DNA of 64,000 bases from Vitellaria paradoxa (taxonomy: Eukaryota > Streptophyta > Magnoliopsida > Ericales > Sapotaceae): positions 20,291,508 to 20,355,507 of the forward strand of contig CM034236.1 of assembly GCA_019916065.1 (NCBI GenBank), written 5' to 3'. The notes under the pieces were generated by a model, which saw only the letters and a program-made list of their open reading frames with translations, was not told where the DNA came from and searched no databases. A program made the position numbers and the translations under genes. Positions 11,445 through 23,518 of this stretch are shown in pieces. Each line of letters opens with the position of its first letter. Positions within the stretch are counted from its first letter, which is position 1.

Positions 11445-14400
11445 CCTACCCGGCTAGTCAATCTAGTTCTTGTCCATTACTTCAAGCACAACGACGTCAA
11501 ATGTACTAAATAGATAGATGAAATAGGTTTCAGTAACTTACCAATTGACACCTACATGTATGTTTGTTTGGAAAAAAACCTAAATGTCTCTCACTACAAG
11601 GTAGTTGGTCTTATCCCATTTAAGAATGCATGATCCGACTCTTGCTCAACACAACATTTGCTCGTTCTATTACCGAACGAAATTTTGGCAGCATCTCCAT
11701 GTAGTTCTCCAAACACACGACATAAAAGTAGTGTTTCATGCATTTATGTATGTACTCAGAGAATAATGGGAGTAGCTACACGAAACCTTGCCTAACAAAG
11801 AACTCGTATAGTCAACGTTGAATACAAGATAGATAATTGCATTCCCAAATTTTCTAAACTAGACAATTCATGAATCGTATATATCGATTTGCACGTCCAT
11901 GTTGGGAAAACAAATTAGGTATTAAAAAACCCACATCATCACATCGAGAATGATCAAATCGATAGCCATGATACGATTCTTGAATGGGTTTAAATCTAAT
12001 TAGAAAAATGAATGTATGCATATGTATGGAGATAAATGTACTGTTCAAATTGTAACAAGGGATGTTTGGTATGCCACCGTCACCAGTTGTTTTGATAATT
12101 CAACTATGAAATATAGATTTTAGGAGATTTAATAGAGAACTTGGATGTTCAATATCTGTAAAAGATGTCTATGTATATACATGAAGGTCAAGTTTATTTT
12201 TAAAAATGAATGTAAGGACATTGAATGAAGGTAATACCTGCAAATTCAAGTTATGATCTCCTAACCGCTTGTGTTCTCATTCAACACTATTGAATGTCAT
12301 TAATTCTATATGAACCCACATCTACTTTCATGGATTTCATAAGATAGCTTAGTTCGAACGAATTATAACAAATGATTTTTTTTTTTTTTTTTTTGGAATT
12401 TATAGAGGTCTGACGTGAGTTTATAATTAGTCTTGTAATTTGAGGTTTGTAGAGACCTTTGAAATTTAAAGAATTTTTATATATTTTTAGAGATTGTTGA
12501 CAATTGTTCAAGATTTATAGAGTCTTAATAGATATTTTCCTAGTCTATGATTTGTAGAGATTTCTAACTATTAACTATAATTGAATGTTATTCCAAACTA
12601 AAATGTTGATTAAATTCAATTTGAATTAATTTTATCCCTTATTGAATTCAAAGGGCAATTATAATTTTCATTAAATTCAATAAACACTAACTTAGAGTGT
12701 CAATTCAAAGTGTTTGAAGCTTATCCCTAAGCAAGTTCCATCTCTATTTTAAGCCTAAGTAGAATTGTAACCCAATTGAATTTTATTCCTAAATTAATTT
12801 ATCTCAACTTTAAGTAAGGAATAATATTAACCCTTCATGAATTTAAAAGGCTTTGGATTCAAGCCTTTGCTAAACACTAAACACTAAAATACATTTGAAT
12901 TTATTTTTACCCCTATTTGAATTTTAACCATAACTAACTTTAACAATGGATTAATGTAACATTAATTTTAAACTATTTTCCATTTTAACCCCAATTAAAA
13001 TTGATCCCAAATAAATTTTTAATAGTACTACGTTGGTAAAATAAAATAAATTAATTCACTTAAACATTGATTTGCATTCATTATATAGTAGTTTCAAAAA
13101 TACTTTTTATAATAACCATATTTGACTTTCATAACTAATTAAATTACTTCCTACTTTAACTTGCAATTATTTGAAACCATTATTTAAAGGATTATTGATT
13201 TATTTTTAATATTTTCAGAATAAAATATACATTAGAGAGTTTAACAATGTCAAATGTTGTTGTCTCAAAATTGATGAAAATTATAAAAAGTTAATATAAG
13301 GCGATAAACTTTAGAGTTATTTATTTATTTATTTTATTGGGTCTCCGAACACACTCTTGAAGAATTGAAAATTTTGGGGCACAATTTTTTATTCTTCTTT
13401 TTTTCTATGAATATTGTGAAATGAATTCTATATCCGTAATTCTTACATTTATACTCTTAAATCTATTAAAAGATATTTTTAAGTTAAAATATTAATACAT
13501 AATAACGAGATACAATCATATAAGTAGTTTTGATCGTAGGTACAAGAGGTTAAAGATAATTACCTCTATACATAACTACTATTATATGCTTCAATATAAT
13601 TAAAGATAAGTAGAGATGGCACATGTAGAACACACATGCGTTAGTTTGTTCTGCAAAATGAAGATGAAACTCAAGATCATTTTCTCATGTCCTGTGAGTT
13701 TGATAGAACCACCTCGCTCAAATTTTCTTTAGAAATCAAATTTAGAAATCAAATTGACACATCAAAAAAGTTCAACTTCAAAAAAAAATAATAATAAATT
13801 TTAGTAAAAAAAGTCATAAAAAGACTAAAGAATTAAAAAAAAGATTTTTTTAAATAAACAAAGCCTTAATGCAATTTTGTCGGATTTTTTTATCGTTTTC
13901 TTTTTCCTTTTTTTTTATTTTTGAAACTGGAACAGAGCCGTGGCCATTTTGTAACGCTTTTGTTTCTTTATTTTTGTTTTTCTATTATTTTTTTTTTTAC
14001 TTTTCATGCTAATTTAATTTAATTTAATTTAGTTAAGTTAAATTAATCAGTTATATTAATTAAATAAATTAAATTAATCAATTATATTAATTAATTCAAA
14101 TAATTTAATTTAATTATTTACTAAAAATAATTTAATTCAATAAATATAAAATATATTAAATTATAATTTAAATATATTATTTATTAAAAACAATTAAATA
14201 AAACATATTTCATAATAATTTAAATAATTTAATTTTATTAAAAGTAATTTATAAATTATACTAATATTAACTAAATTAAATAAATTTAAGTTAACAATAA
14301 ATTAATTTTATTTTACTAACAATAAATTAATTTTATTTTATTATTTGTTAAAAATAATTTAGTAATAATTTTGTTTGAATTTGCAAAATTAGAACTTTAC

Positions 14401-15430
14401 AATCTCTCTTTTCACAATGTCATAACAAAATTAAATATTTAATTTAGTTCTTAAATTGCAACATTTCCTTAAAATTCTAACACAGCATACGAGAGCGGGT
14501 TTATTGGCTCAAAATTCTGACACACTATACAAAAACTATTCAAACAGATCTTTTGACCATATTTGAACTAATCTTGTAAAAATGTTTGACTTTGTTTTCC
14601 AAATACCAAAATTTGATTTGATTAATTAAACTTTTTTTAATTTTTAAATTCTTTTAATTTTTCATATTCCAAACGCTCCTTAAAATTATTGATTTGATTT
14701 ATATCACCCACACAATAAGCAGTTCATGTTTTACATATTATATGATGTGTAATTCTTATAATGTGATCTAAAATAGAACAAAGCAAAAAATAAACAAATA
14801 AATAAAAAGGTTGAGATATGAATTCCGTGAGTTTTTCCATTTCCTCAGTCGTTCTTATAAAAAAGCGGCATAAATCAATAATTCAGCAGCGGATAGAATG
14901 GAGACTGACAAAAAATGATACATTAAGCAATAAAATTAAAAAATAAATATACAATTTTCAATAATTTTCTAAAAATTAAACTATATATAACAATCAAGAG
15001 AATTAAGCAGCAACTTTTTCACTAAATTTAATCAATAAAAATTCAACAAATTCCAACAATTTCAACAAAAGTTGTAATTCCAACAAATTAAACCAACATT
15101 TAACGGATTTTAACAATTTTTCAACAAATTAAACTAACAATTTCAAAATTATTGACAAATTTCATCAATCAACCAGAATCCATCAACAATAAATTAAGCT
15201 AACAATTTTCAATAAACTAAACTAATTGCAACAATTTTCAACTCTAATCAACAAATTTCAACAATCAACATCAACTTCATCCAAAAATCAACAATTTTCA
15301 ACAATCAACATCAACCGCAGCTTCTAAAATTCACTGCTCAACCAATGGGACTGATTGGGAATCCCACTATCATGCCCACTGCTCAGGAACCAAACCCAAC
15401 TAGTGGGGTACCCCACCGTTCATGGACATA
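11445..15430. other. Non-coding 5' body of CACTA1
   Basis: No credible ORF. 11445-11760 is still homologous to 30390-30700 of CACTA2 and includes a possible splice donor (GGTAAGTT on the minus strand near 11537). From 12350 on it is AT-rich with T runs. 14000-14360 is almost pure A/T with TTAATTTAA-like repeats, and 15040-15310 repeats the words CAACAATT and TTCAACAA many times. I see no RNA gene. Confidence 0.6.
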
Positions 15431-15439
15431 GCTAAAACC

Positions 15440-15780
15440 ATAAAAAAGAAAAGAAAAATTGATTCTAGAATGGAGAGAGAGCCATACCTGATTGTTGCAA
15501 AAATGGAGAGAGAAGAGGGTTGTAAGGGGCTATTTGCTCCGGTTGTAGGTCATCGCTGCGGAGGAAGGAGCTGGAGGTTGTCTGGTGGCTCAGGTTCATG
15601 CACTACAACACAGAGACAGAGAGGGAGGGTGGAGAGAGAGGAAGGAGAGTGAAGGTGGAAGGGAGATAGGGAGAGAGAAAAAGAGAGCGATCGAAAAAGA
15701 GAGTAAGGGAGTCAATTGGGAAGAGAGAGTGTCTAAAAGGGAATGAGAGTGATATGAGAGAATATTATTAGCTTGGGGGG
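15440..15780 (+). repeat. Purine-rich (GA) block in the CACTA1 5' leader
   Basis: GGAGAGAGA-type repeats. In transposase orientation this is a pyrimidine-rich leader between the terminus and the gene. The same feature stands at 33410-33580 in CACTA2 and at 42960-43110 in CACTA3. Open frames across it are only the product of biased composition. Confidence 0.7.
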
Positions 15781-15817
15781 GAAGGCAGTGGATTTTGGAT
15801 GGAATAAAAGACCTTTT

Positions 15818-15936
15818 TGTCGACCGCCTCAAGGCGATCATCTGATAAAATTAGCTGTCATCCAAAATGGCAGAGCCGACCGCTAGCAAGCGGTCGACCA
15901 TTCGGTCCATCGCCTTTGCCACTCTCCCTAGTAGTG
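15818..15936 (-). repeat. CACTA1 terminal and subterminal repeats
   Basis: Terminal CACTACTAGGG (complement of 15926-15936). Inside it, GTCGACCGC, GACCGCTAGCAAGCGGTC and similar words lie in both orientations, the usual layout of TNPA-binding subterminal repeats in this superfamily. Confidence 0.65.
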
Positions 15937-17121
15937 TCACTATAAAATTGAAGATTATGAGAGTTTACTGTACATGACTCGACTTAACACCCATCATACT
16001 CTAAGTATCTCTTGCTCGCTAGAACTTGCAATGAATCTTTTCCCATGTAACTGATCCATTCTTAAACCTGAACATGACCTCTTAGAATCTAGAGATGCTC
16101 TTGATTTCCGATCTCAAATCAAAAATCCCTTATTGTTGTTTTGATCCACCCTTTTGATTGCATTACACAATATGCTTTCTTACTTCTCAAAAGTGATAAC
16201 CTAAGTCTAGTAGAATATTTGCAATTTATACCAAAACTCAATATGGAAATAAGATTAAAACAGAATATGCTAGAAATTCGCAGGTAACTTGAACTCCGCT
16301 TAAGCGCTAATTTTGGTTTTAGTCAATTTTCCAACTTAATTTTTGCACTAAGGAACAATTTGATCGATGCAAGACCCAGCACAAAAAATTTACATACATA
16401 TTACACTCAAATAATGTGTAATTATCACACATAAAAAATTAAACCTTACAATATACATCTCAATGACTCAATGATGAATATCATTAACTCCATCAAGTTG
16501 GAAACGTAAAGAATGGGAGGGTGGATTGTCACTAGAAGTTAGAGAACTACATAAGGGATCAACTCTTTAGTGTTTGTGCTTTGTCTTGCTATTTTTTTGT
16601 CAGATCATGAAGACAAGAAATTTACTGTTCAACCCCAGCAGACAAATGTGTTTAAAATTCCAAATGAGTCAAATAATATCCTCCGTCACATCCGAACTCC
16701 TGATGATTCTAGGGAATTGAATTTTCACAAATTTGTTTACATAGAAATCAGATTTAAATTTTACTATTGGATATATAAAATCATGCTTTGTAAAGCATGA
16801 GTATCATCATATATATATATTTATACATATATAATTAATTGGACGTTAAAAGTAATTGAGATGGACCCATGAAGGCATGAATCACAATGTATTCGTCGAA
16901 AGGGAAATAAACAACTTTTTTCATTGCAACACAAACGGAGCTTAGGCTGTTGCCGAGTTGACAACTAGTACAAATACAAGATTGTAACGAGGATAAAGGA
17001 GCACTAACAGAGTTGTCCTCCCCCCCCGCCCCTTTTTTATTCAATAACTTAACAACTGCAAACTTCATTATACTATTATAGGCAAACCCATGCAGTAAGT
17101 AGTACGCATCTAACAAATCCA
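15937..17121. other. Intergenic, downstream of the germin-like gene
   Basis: No supported gene. Short open frames at 16570-16800 (+) and 16835-17122 (-) have no motif I recognise. A T/A microsatellite lies at 16811-16835 and a run of C at 17023-17029. Confidence 0.5.
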
Positions 17122-17127
17122 TTTATT
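17122..17127 (-). terminator. Candidate poly(A) signal of the germin-like gene
   Basis: AATAAA on the minus strand, 87 bases after the TAA stop, at a normal plant 3'UTR distance. This is sequence match only. Confidence 0.4.
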
Positions 17128-17213
17128 TTTGCAAAACTAAACAATGACTTGTACAGAGATGATGATGTCTCCCATGGGCCCTTTTGATTGCCCTCAGAGG
17201 AATCATTATTTGT

Positions 17214-18008
17214 TTAGTTGTTGTACCAGAACTGTGCTTGAAGATAGTCTACCACTTTCTTGTCAACTTGGAATGCTTTAGCAAGAACAATCGGATTAAT
17301 TTTTGGATTTGAACCGAAGACTGCATTTGCAATAGTAATGACTCCAGGGTTTTGACTGCTTAGACCAGCAAAAGCAACAGCATTAGTTTTTCCCAAATTA
17401 AATTGAAAGTGAATGAGACCTTCTGGGAACACAAATACGTCTCCTGGCTTTAGGATCTTTGTGAAGAGACGATTATCAGGATTAGAGGTGACGAAACCAA
17501 CATAAAGTTCACCCTGTAAGACTAAAAGAATCTCTGTTGCACGGGGGTGTGTGTGTGGTGGGTTTTGTCCCATGGGTGCATAGTCAATACGGACTAGGGA
17601 GATACCAGAGTGTTGAGCCCTAGTATTTGCATCACATTTACTGGAGTGACTGTTGATCCAACTGGATTTGATGTCTTTCGAGGGGTGAGGAGCCCAGAAA
17701 AAAAGAAATCGTTAGCATTAGCAAGTTTTGGATCCTTGCAGAACTTCCCGTTCACAAAGACTGCAAACAAAAAGTAAGAGTTGGTTGAAAGCATATCATC
17801 AAAATAAAACTTATCATCAAAATTTGATCATAAATGCAAAAAGCTAGAAACTTAAATAGGAATGGATGAATGTTATACCACCAGTTTTGGTGTCATTGAT
17901 AGCAACACAAAAGTCTTGTAGAGGGCTGGGATCAGAAGCATAGGCAAGTGTAGAGGTCAAGGCCATGATGGCTATGGTTGCAAGAAGATGAGTGTTCATC
18001 TTTACCAT
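17214..18008 (-). CDS. Germin-like protein (cupin), two exons, one frameshift
   Basis: Exon 1 is 18008-17879, the intron 17878-17761 (GTATAAC..TTTGCAG, 118 bases), and exon 2 17760-17214. The product is 225 residues once one missing base is allowed for, the usual length of subfamily 1 germin-like proteins. Residues 1-24 are a signal peptide ([17 protein letters not shown]). Cys34 and Cys51 form the family's conserved disulfide. Cupin motif 1 is [10 protein letters not shown] (His113, His115, Glu120) and motif 2 is [16 protein letters not shown] (His161); these four residues bind the metal, usually manganese. Such proteins are apoplastic, form oligomers, and some are superoxide dismutases or oxalate oxidases; the activity of this one cannot be read off. 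At 17606-17607 one base is absent from the Leu95 codon, so as written the frame stops soon after NTLVSP. The start at 18008 fits the signal peptide; an upstream in-frame ATG at 18116 lies before the TATA box. The gene is either a very young pseudogene or carries a sequencing error. Confidence 0.93.
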
Positions 18009-18090
18009 GAATAATGAATAAGCGCTCAAAAAAATAAATCTCACTCGTTGCTTGAAGTTGCTCCTATGAGGTGATTGACACCCCTGCCTG

Positions 18091-18096
18091 TTTATA
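18091..18096 (-). promoter_or_regulatory. TATA box of the germin-like gene
   Basis: TATAAA on the minus strand (GCAAATATAAACAGG), 83 bases before the ATG at 18008. This predicts a transcript start near 18060 and a leader of about 55 bases, and rules out the upstream ATG at 18116 as the start. Confidence 0.55.
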
Positions 18097-18116
18097 TTTG
18101 CAACTCTCTGTCCCAT

Positions 18117-19611
18117 TCTACGTATATTTTATTGATTTTAATTTTTAATATATTAATGGTGTAAATATTATTAGCACAAGCAGACTTCAAAATATGATAG
18201 GTATCCATAAATGTCGTCCTTCATATTTTGTTAAATTACAAAATGATACATGTCATGTTGTGATACATTATTCATATAAAAAATTATTACACTAGCATTT
18301 TATCAAAATTAAACAATATTTTATTTTCGAAACTACATAACAAAACAAAGTCATCAATGATTTGCTCTCTGTATGTGTTTTTTAAACACTGGGAAGTTAG
18401 TAACAGAACTAGAGTGTCTAACTAAGCAAGAAAAATGATACGATTTCCACGAATAGGTGAATAGGTACCAGGTTTGTTAGACACAAATGTATTTTATGTT
18501 TTTATTAGCCAACTGCTCTCGTCCTACGCATGTTCTTTATTGTTTTTGTTGAAATTGGAAGCTTCCAAGTTTAAGCAACGTCCTACTTAAATTTTTTTTT
18601 TGTTTATTTAATCTTTTATCAATTTGCCACCAAACCAATAAAGTTCAGGATGGACCTACACTATGACATGCTCCTCCCATATTTAAAAAAAAAAAATGTA
18701 TACATAGCATAAGTTATTTATAAATATATATTTCTTTTTTTTTTCAAATATGACTCTAGCTAGCCCTTTCATTTTGGACCACTAATTACATATGAAACTT
18801 GATTTTTGAGTTGTGTCATTAATAACATATAAAATTTGATTCTAGAGGTGGGTCACTAACAACTTAACTTAGTCAATTGAATAATTTTTAAATGAGTTTG
18901 TGAATGGACTTTATATACTTGCATGATTTTAAGTCTATGGCCATTGATTTATATTGCTTATTAAAGATCCTAAAATACACTGCTTATTCTAATATTGTAT
19001 TTCTTAGGTTGAGGGAAAAATATAAAAATTTATAGGAATTGACTCTCTTATACTAAATTTCTAGTTCGTCCCTAATAAAGCTACTTACATTTTTATAGAT
19101 TTGGCCAGTTCTATATTATAGCCAAAATCTCATGGAGGTAGAAATATGCAAAAATATCTAACCACCAATTAGAATATATATTTCCATGGTATCTACCCAA
19201 TATAAAATTCTAGCACTTCTCTTGTTAGAAAGGAAAATTGAAGAAATATAATCTGTTTGTCGCATAATAATACGAAATATTATAATAGTTCTTCTTAATC
19301 TTAGACAATGGTTAGGTCAACAACTTTTACTAACTCTTCTCGTCTTAATTGTTTTTTAATACTTCGTGGCCAAAGCATAGTTGTTAGAAGCAAAACCCAT
19401 ATCAACCCCTTGAAACCGAAAAAAAAAAAAAAAAATGGGTCTGCTTTAAGATAATTGAAAGTTTTGCTTTTTTCACTAACATGATGCTAATGTTTTCCCC
19501 AATCAACGAACAAAGCAATTGTACGTGCTCGTGTAATAAAAGAGAGAAAAATTAATAGAAAGGAATTTTAACCCAAATACCCCTTCACAATTCTAATGGT
19601 AAAAATCTTGT
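18117..19611. other. Upstream flank of the germin-like gene, no gene seen
   Basis: AT-rich sequence with scattered homopolymers (for example A runs at 18686 and 19420). I see no ORF or structural repeat that I can name. Distal promoter elements may be present but cannot be told apart from background. Confidence 0.4.
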
Positions 19612-19800
19612 GTCTAAATTTGGAATGAGCATTAGTCAATACGGTTTAAAAATTATAACTTTTGTAACTGAATCGACTATTTTTAAAAATTAGAAATGTT
19701 AATAAAATCTATCAAAAAAAATATACAATAACTGATTATCAATTGAACCGAATTAAATTAATTTGGTTACAGTCGGTTCAGTTATTTAAGCTTATAAATT
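19612..19800 (+). mobile_element. Possible hAT-like non-autonomous element, left end
   Basis: GAATGAGCATTAGTCAATAC followed by repeated words of the 'accgaatt..ttggttacagtcggttcagtt' type resembles the subterminal parts of plant hAT MITEs, which often start GGGTGAGCATTCGGT. Similar words (ttaatttggttatttcagtt, aaccataaccaaaac) resume at 23085-23230 after the Helitron-like block. No matching right terminus or 8-bp duplication was found. Confidence 0.25.
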
Positions 19801-20098
19801 TAAATGTAATTTTTAATAATTTAATTATAGAAAAATAACAATTTTTATATAAGTGTTACTTGAGAGTTAGACTATGGAACCAAAATTAAAAGTGACCCAA
19901 AATATAGCAACAAAATTAAAAGTGACCCATATTCCTAAAGAATTTAAAAAAAAAAAAAAACAAATATGTATTTAATATTATCATGATTTATTGATTTCTT
20001 ATAACCTTTGAGATATATTTCCAAAGATAAAACCACTAATAGAAGTATATATTTAGATTAATTATATATATTTATATTACAATTCAGTTCAGGCCTGA

Positions 20099-20317
20099 TT
20101 GGACAAATATATACATGTCAAATGGAAGAGGTGCAAGGTTGGTGAGAGAGAGAGGGGGGAGAGTAGGGGGCTGACGAGAGAGGGAGAGTTGGGGGTTTTG
20201 GGGGCGTGTCAGAGGGGTGAGAGACAGAGAAAGAGGGTTGGGGGAGTGATGGGACAAGAGAAAGAGGGGCGGGATGGGGGTGAGAGAGAGGAGAGAGGGG
20301 GTTTGGGGGAGAGATGA

Positions 20318-20352
<35 letters not shown>

Positions 20353-21410
20353 AAAAGAGAGAGGAGGGTTGGGTTTGTTAGGGGTGGGGAAGTTTTTTTT
20401 TTATTGAAAAAAAATTTTTTCATAATTTTTTTTTCTTTTATAAGTAAATTTAGTTTTTTATTTAAATGGGAAGTAAATAAATAATAATTAATTAATAATT
20501 AATTTTAAATACATATACTTTTACACTATTAATTTTAACGAATTTAAATTTGGTATATTTTTAAGAGTTAGAATTAATTTTTTTCTTTCCACGTGTCGAT
20601 ATATTCCACCTGTCGGTATATTTTTAAGAGTTAGGGTTAATTTAAATTTGGTATATTTCACATGTCAATAAATAATTAATAATTAATTTTTTAAATACCA
20701 GTCAAACTTTTTAAAAAATTAATTAATATCTATCAGCTTTTGATGTACTTAAATTAATAATTATTAGTAATTATTATTTTACTAAATAATTTAAATTTAG
20801 CATATTTTTAACCGTTGAATTTATTTAATGGTCAAGATTATTTTTTTCCTCTCCGCTTTAATTATCTCTTCAGTCACTTTACATAAAAATACAATACTTT
20901 TATTTGAAATGTTCTTATAAATGTTTTTGATGGTCATAATTTTTTTCCTCTCTTATTTTTTTATAAATGCTTTTAAGCTAAATTTTTTATTTGAAATAAA
21001 TACAATAAATAATTAAAAATAATTAATTTACTATATAATAATTAATAACAATTAATAATAATTAATTTACATATCTATAAAAATAATTAATTTGCATATC
21101 TATAAAACTAATTAAATATATACTTTTACACTTATTAATAAACTTTTTAAATTGACACGTGACAAAATTTTAGTTAAAAATTTTTAAAATTTTTGGAATT
21201 TTGTGAAACTTTTTGGTACAAATATCTGTCAAACTTTTTGAAAAATTTGTCAAAATTTGTCAAATTTTGATGTACTTAAAGAAAAAATTATTAATAATTA
21301 CTATTTAACTATATAAATAATTAATAATTAATTTTAAATACATATATCTATTTAAGTTATTTGTAGGCCAAGTTATATTTTTGTGCCTTTAGGCACAAGT
21401 AACTCTATAT
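20099..21410 (+). mobile_element. Helitron-like non-autonomous unit A (5' end uncertain)
   Basis: It ends with a perfect hairpin at 21381-21398 (TTGTGCC, loop, GGCACAA) followed by GTAACTCTATATT. The 40 bases before and through the hairpin align with the end of unit B (23010-23066). A purine-rich block at 20140-20370 includes a (GA)n run at 20322-20348. The body has repeated words such as aataattaattttaaatac. The CTRR end is degenerate here and the 5' TC end was not placed. There is no helicase gene. Confidence 0.35.
20140..20370 (+). repeat. Purine-rich block with GA microsatellite
   Basis: GA and G-rich repeats, with an uninterrupted (GA)n near 20322-20348. Open frames here on both strands are composition artefacts. 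Confidence 0.8.
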
Positions 21411-23062
21411 TACAAATTTCACTTAGTTTTTTTATGGGATGGATGTAACATTTGTGTGCGTGGTAGTTACTAGAGGAGAGAGGGAGTGAGAGTGAGAGTG
21501 AGAGGGGGCGGCTGGGGAGAGAGAGAGAGTAGGGAAAGGTTAATTAGCTAGTAAGAGAGACCGCTGACTTTTTTTTTTTCTCAAGAGTGTGTGTGGCAGT
21601 CATTGGGAGAGAGAGAGAGTAAACGAGAGAGGGGGCAGCTGAGGGAGAGAGGGATAGTGGGGGCAAGGGTTGGGTAGTGAGAGAGGCCGCTGGTATTCTT
21701 TTTTTTTTTTTTTTTGTCTTTCCCGAGACAAAAATGGGTACAGTAAGAGAGAGGCAGTCTAGCTTTTTCTGGTGCAGTGAGTGAGACAAAAAAGGGATAC
21801 CGGTGGAAAATAGTTAAAATTTGATACATAAAAGTAATATGTATTAAAATTAGTAGGCCAAACAGGGCCAAACCCGATAGATTTTAATTAAAGGAATGTT
21901 TAGTTAAAATTTTATTAAAAAAGTAAAAAAAAAAGTTAAAAATTGAAAATGTTTAATTAATTTTTGTCCATCAAACAGAAATAAATAAATAAATAAATAA
22001 ATAAGAATATTTTTTTGATAAGTAAAATAAGAATAATTAATTTTAAATATTTTCACTTTTATACTATTTGTATTATCTTTCTACATTAGCGAAAAAAATT
22101 CAGGGTGAGTATGTGGTTGCAAAAAAAAACAATAATAGCATAAAAATTTTAATAAAAAAATAATGTGTTTAAATTTAAAAAATTTAGTAAAAATTGATAA
22201 TTTTGATAAATCAAACATCCGAAATCTCTTTGAATTTTATAAATAACAATTTATTATATTTTATATTATTTTTTATTATTTATTTTTTCATCATATATTT
22301 TATACTCTTTCAACTTTCAACCGTGGTCAAATATTTTAAAAAACATATAATAATGATTTGAATTAAAATAACTCAAAATTATAAAAATATATATATATTT
22401 AAGTCCTCATCACTAATTAAGTAGCAACACGGAATGAACTTCATTAACAGCGTACCAATACTGTTAGAAAACTGATTTTTTATTTAAAATACATACAAGT
22501 TAAAATAATTAATTTATTATATAATAATTAATTTTAAAAAATTTTAATTTGTTATATTTTTAACTGTTAAATTTATTTATTAGTCAGAATTATTTTTTCC
22601 TCTCCACTTTAGTTGTTTTTCGATCACTTTATATAAAAAATATATTCTTATTTTTCTCTCCATTTTTGATTTTTTATATGAATGAATATTAAACAAAGTT
22701 AGTTTTAAAAACTAATATTTAAAATTTAATCTTAATGTAGTTGAATTAAAAATTAAAAATAATATTCATTTGATTTATTTTGTTGATTTGATAGTTGTGT
22801 ACATGGCGTGGGGAGAGGCAGATATTGAGTGGAATGGCATTTTTTTTCCTGAGACAAGAAGGGGGTGCCATGCAAAAAACATTGATACTGTTTTTTATTT
22901 ATTTAATGATTATAATTATTTATTTTTATTTTTTTTATTTTAGATTGTATCTAAGTTATATTTACAATTTTTTTATATAAATTTATTTTAATTACAAATT
23001 TAAATTTGAGTTCTTTACAAGTCAAATTATAGTTTCGTGCCATTGGCGCGGGCAATACCTAG
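21411..23062 (+). mobile_element. Helitron-like non-autonomous unit B
   Basis: The 3' end fits the Helitron rule: a hairpin CGTGCC-ATT-GGCGCG (23036-23050), then a short spacer, then CTAG at 23059-23062, followed by T. Units A and B share a purine-rich block (here 21470-21770) and AT-rich repeated words. The 5' end near 21400 is uncertain and no Rep/helicase gene is present, so the class rests on the 3' end alone. Confidence 0.45.
21470..21790 (+). repeat. Purine-rich block with T runs
   Basis: GAGAGAG stretches interrupted by T runs at 21571 and 21699. It is similar in layout to 20140-20370. Confidence 0.7.
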
Positions 23063-23270
23063 TATTAAATATTAAGTAAATTAATTTGGTTATTTCAGTT
23101 TATTTGATTTTAGAATTTCAAAACCATAACCAAAACTAATAACTGTTATTTTTACAAAAAGTAATAGAATTGACTGTTGTTAAATAAATAACCAAATCAA
23201 ATTTTTTAAATTTAGTTGGTACGTTTCAAAAATCAAAATTTTGCTAAATTACGCTAAATTTCCCATTGTA

Positions 23271-23397
23271 CCCAACCCGGTTACAAATGAATTTGAACAA
23301 AACCCACAAACGTTTTGAACTTACTAATACCCACCCAACCCGGTTACAAATTAATTTGATGTAACAAAAGCCACAAACGTTTTGAAGTTACTAATAC
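23271..23397 (+). repeat. 63-bp tandem duplication
   Basis: CCCAACCCGGTTACAAAT starts at 23271 and again at 23334, and both copies go on to CACAAACGTTTTGAA and TTACTAATACCCA. Two copies only, with a few differences. Confidence 0.8.
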
Positions 23398-23518
23398 CCA
23401 ACAACTTTGATGAGGAATAAAGCATGCCTTCAAACAACTTTGAACGTTATAATTAACTGCCTTTGGACTCCTTTAGATCCCATGATGCACAAGAAAATTA
23501 TGTATCCTGGTGGTTATG

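Larger units (their letters stand above)
10110..15936 (-). mobile_element. CACTA1, truncated CACTA transposon
   Basis: The transposase at the left reads toward lower coordinates, so the 5' terminus is on the right. There the sequence ends CTCTCCCTAGTAGTG at 15936; its complement starts CACTACTAGGGAGAG, a CACTA-type terminal repeat. Subterminal CGACCGC-type motifs lie at 15818-15905, with a small inverted pair GACCGCTAGCAAGCGGTC. A purine-rich block (15440-15780) lies just inside, as in CACTA2, and as a pyrimidine block in CACTA3. The left part is missing behind the retroelement. Confidence 0.75.

Noticed and set aside
13320..14700. A MITE with ends GGGTCTCCGAACAC and CCAAACGCTCC
   Set aside because: The two ends pair too poorly when complemented and no target duplication was seen.
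15422..15841. Overlapping open frames on both strands in the GA-rich block
   Set aside because: Biased composition keeps stops away. There is no domain, and the block is the leader of CACTA1.
16570..17122. Frames 16570-16800 (+) and 16835-17122 (-) next to the germin-like gene
   Set aside because: No recognisable motif, no splice or promoter context; the minus frame overlaps the likely 3' flank of the gene.
18009..18116. Upstream in-frame ATG extending the germin-like protein by 36 residues
   Set aside because: It would put a non-hydrophobic stretch before the signal peptide, and the TATA box lies downstream of that ATG.
20099..20423. Arg/Gly/Glu-rich frame and Pro/Ser/Leu-rich frame on opposite strands
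   Set aside because: Low-complexity GA tract with no start context or conservation.
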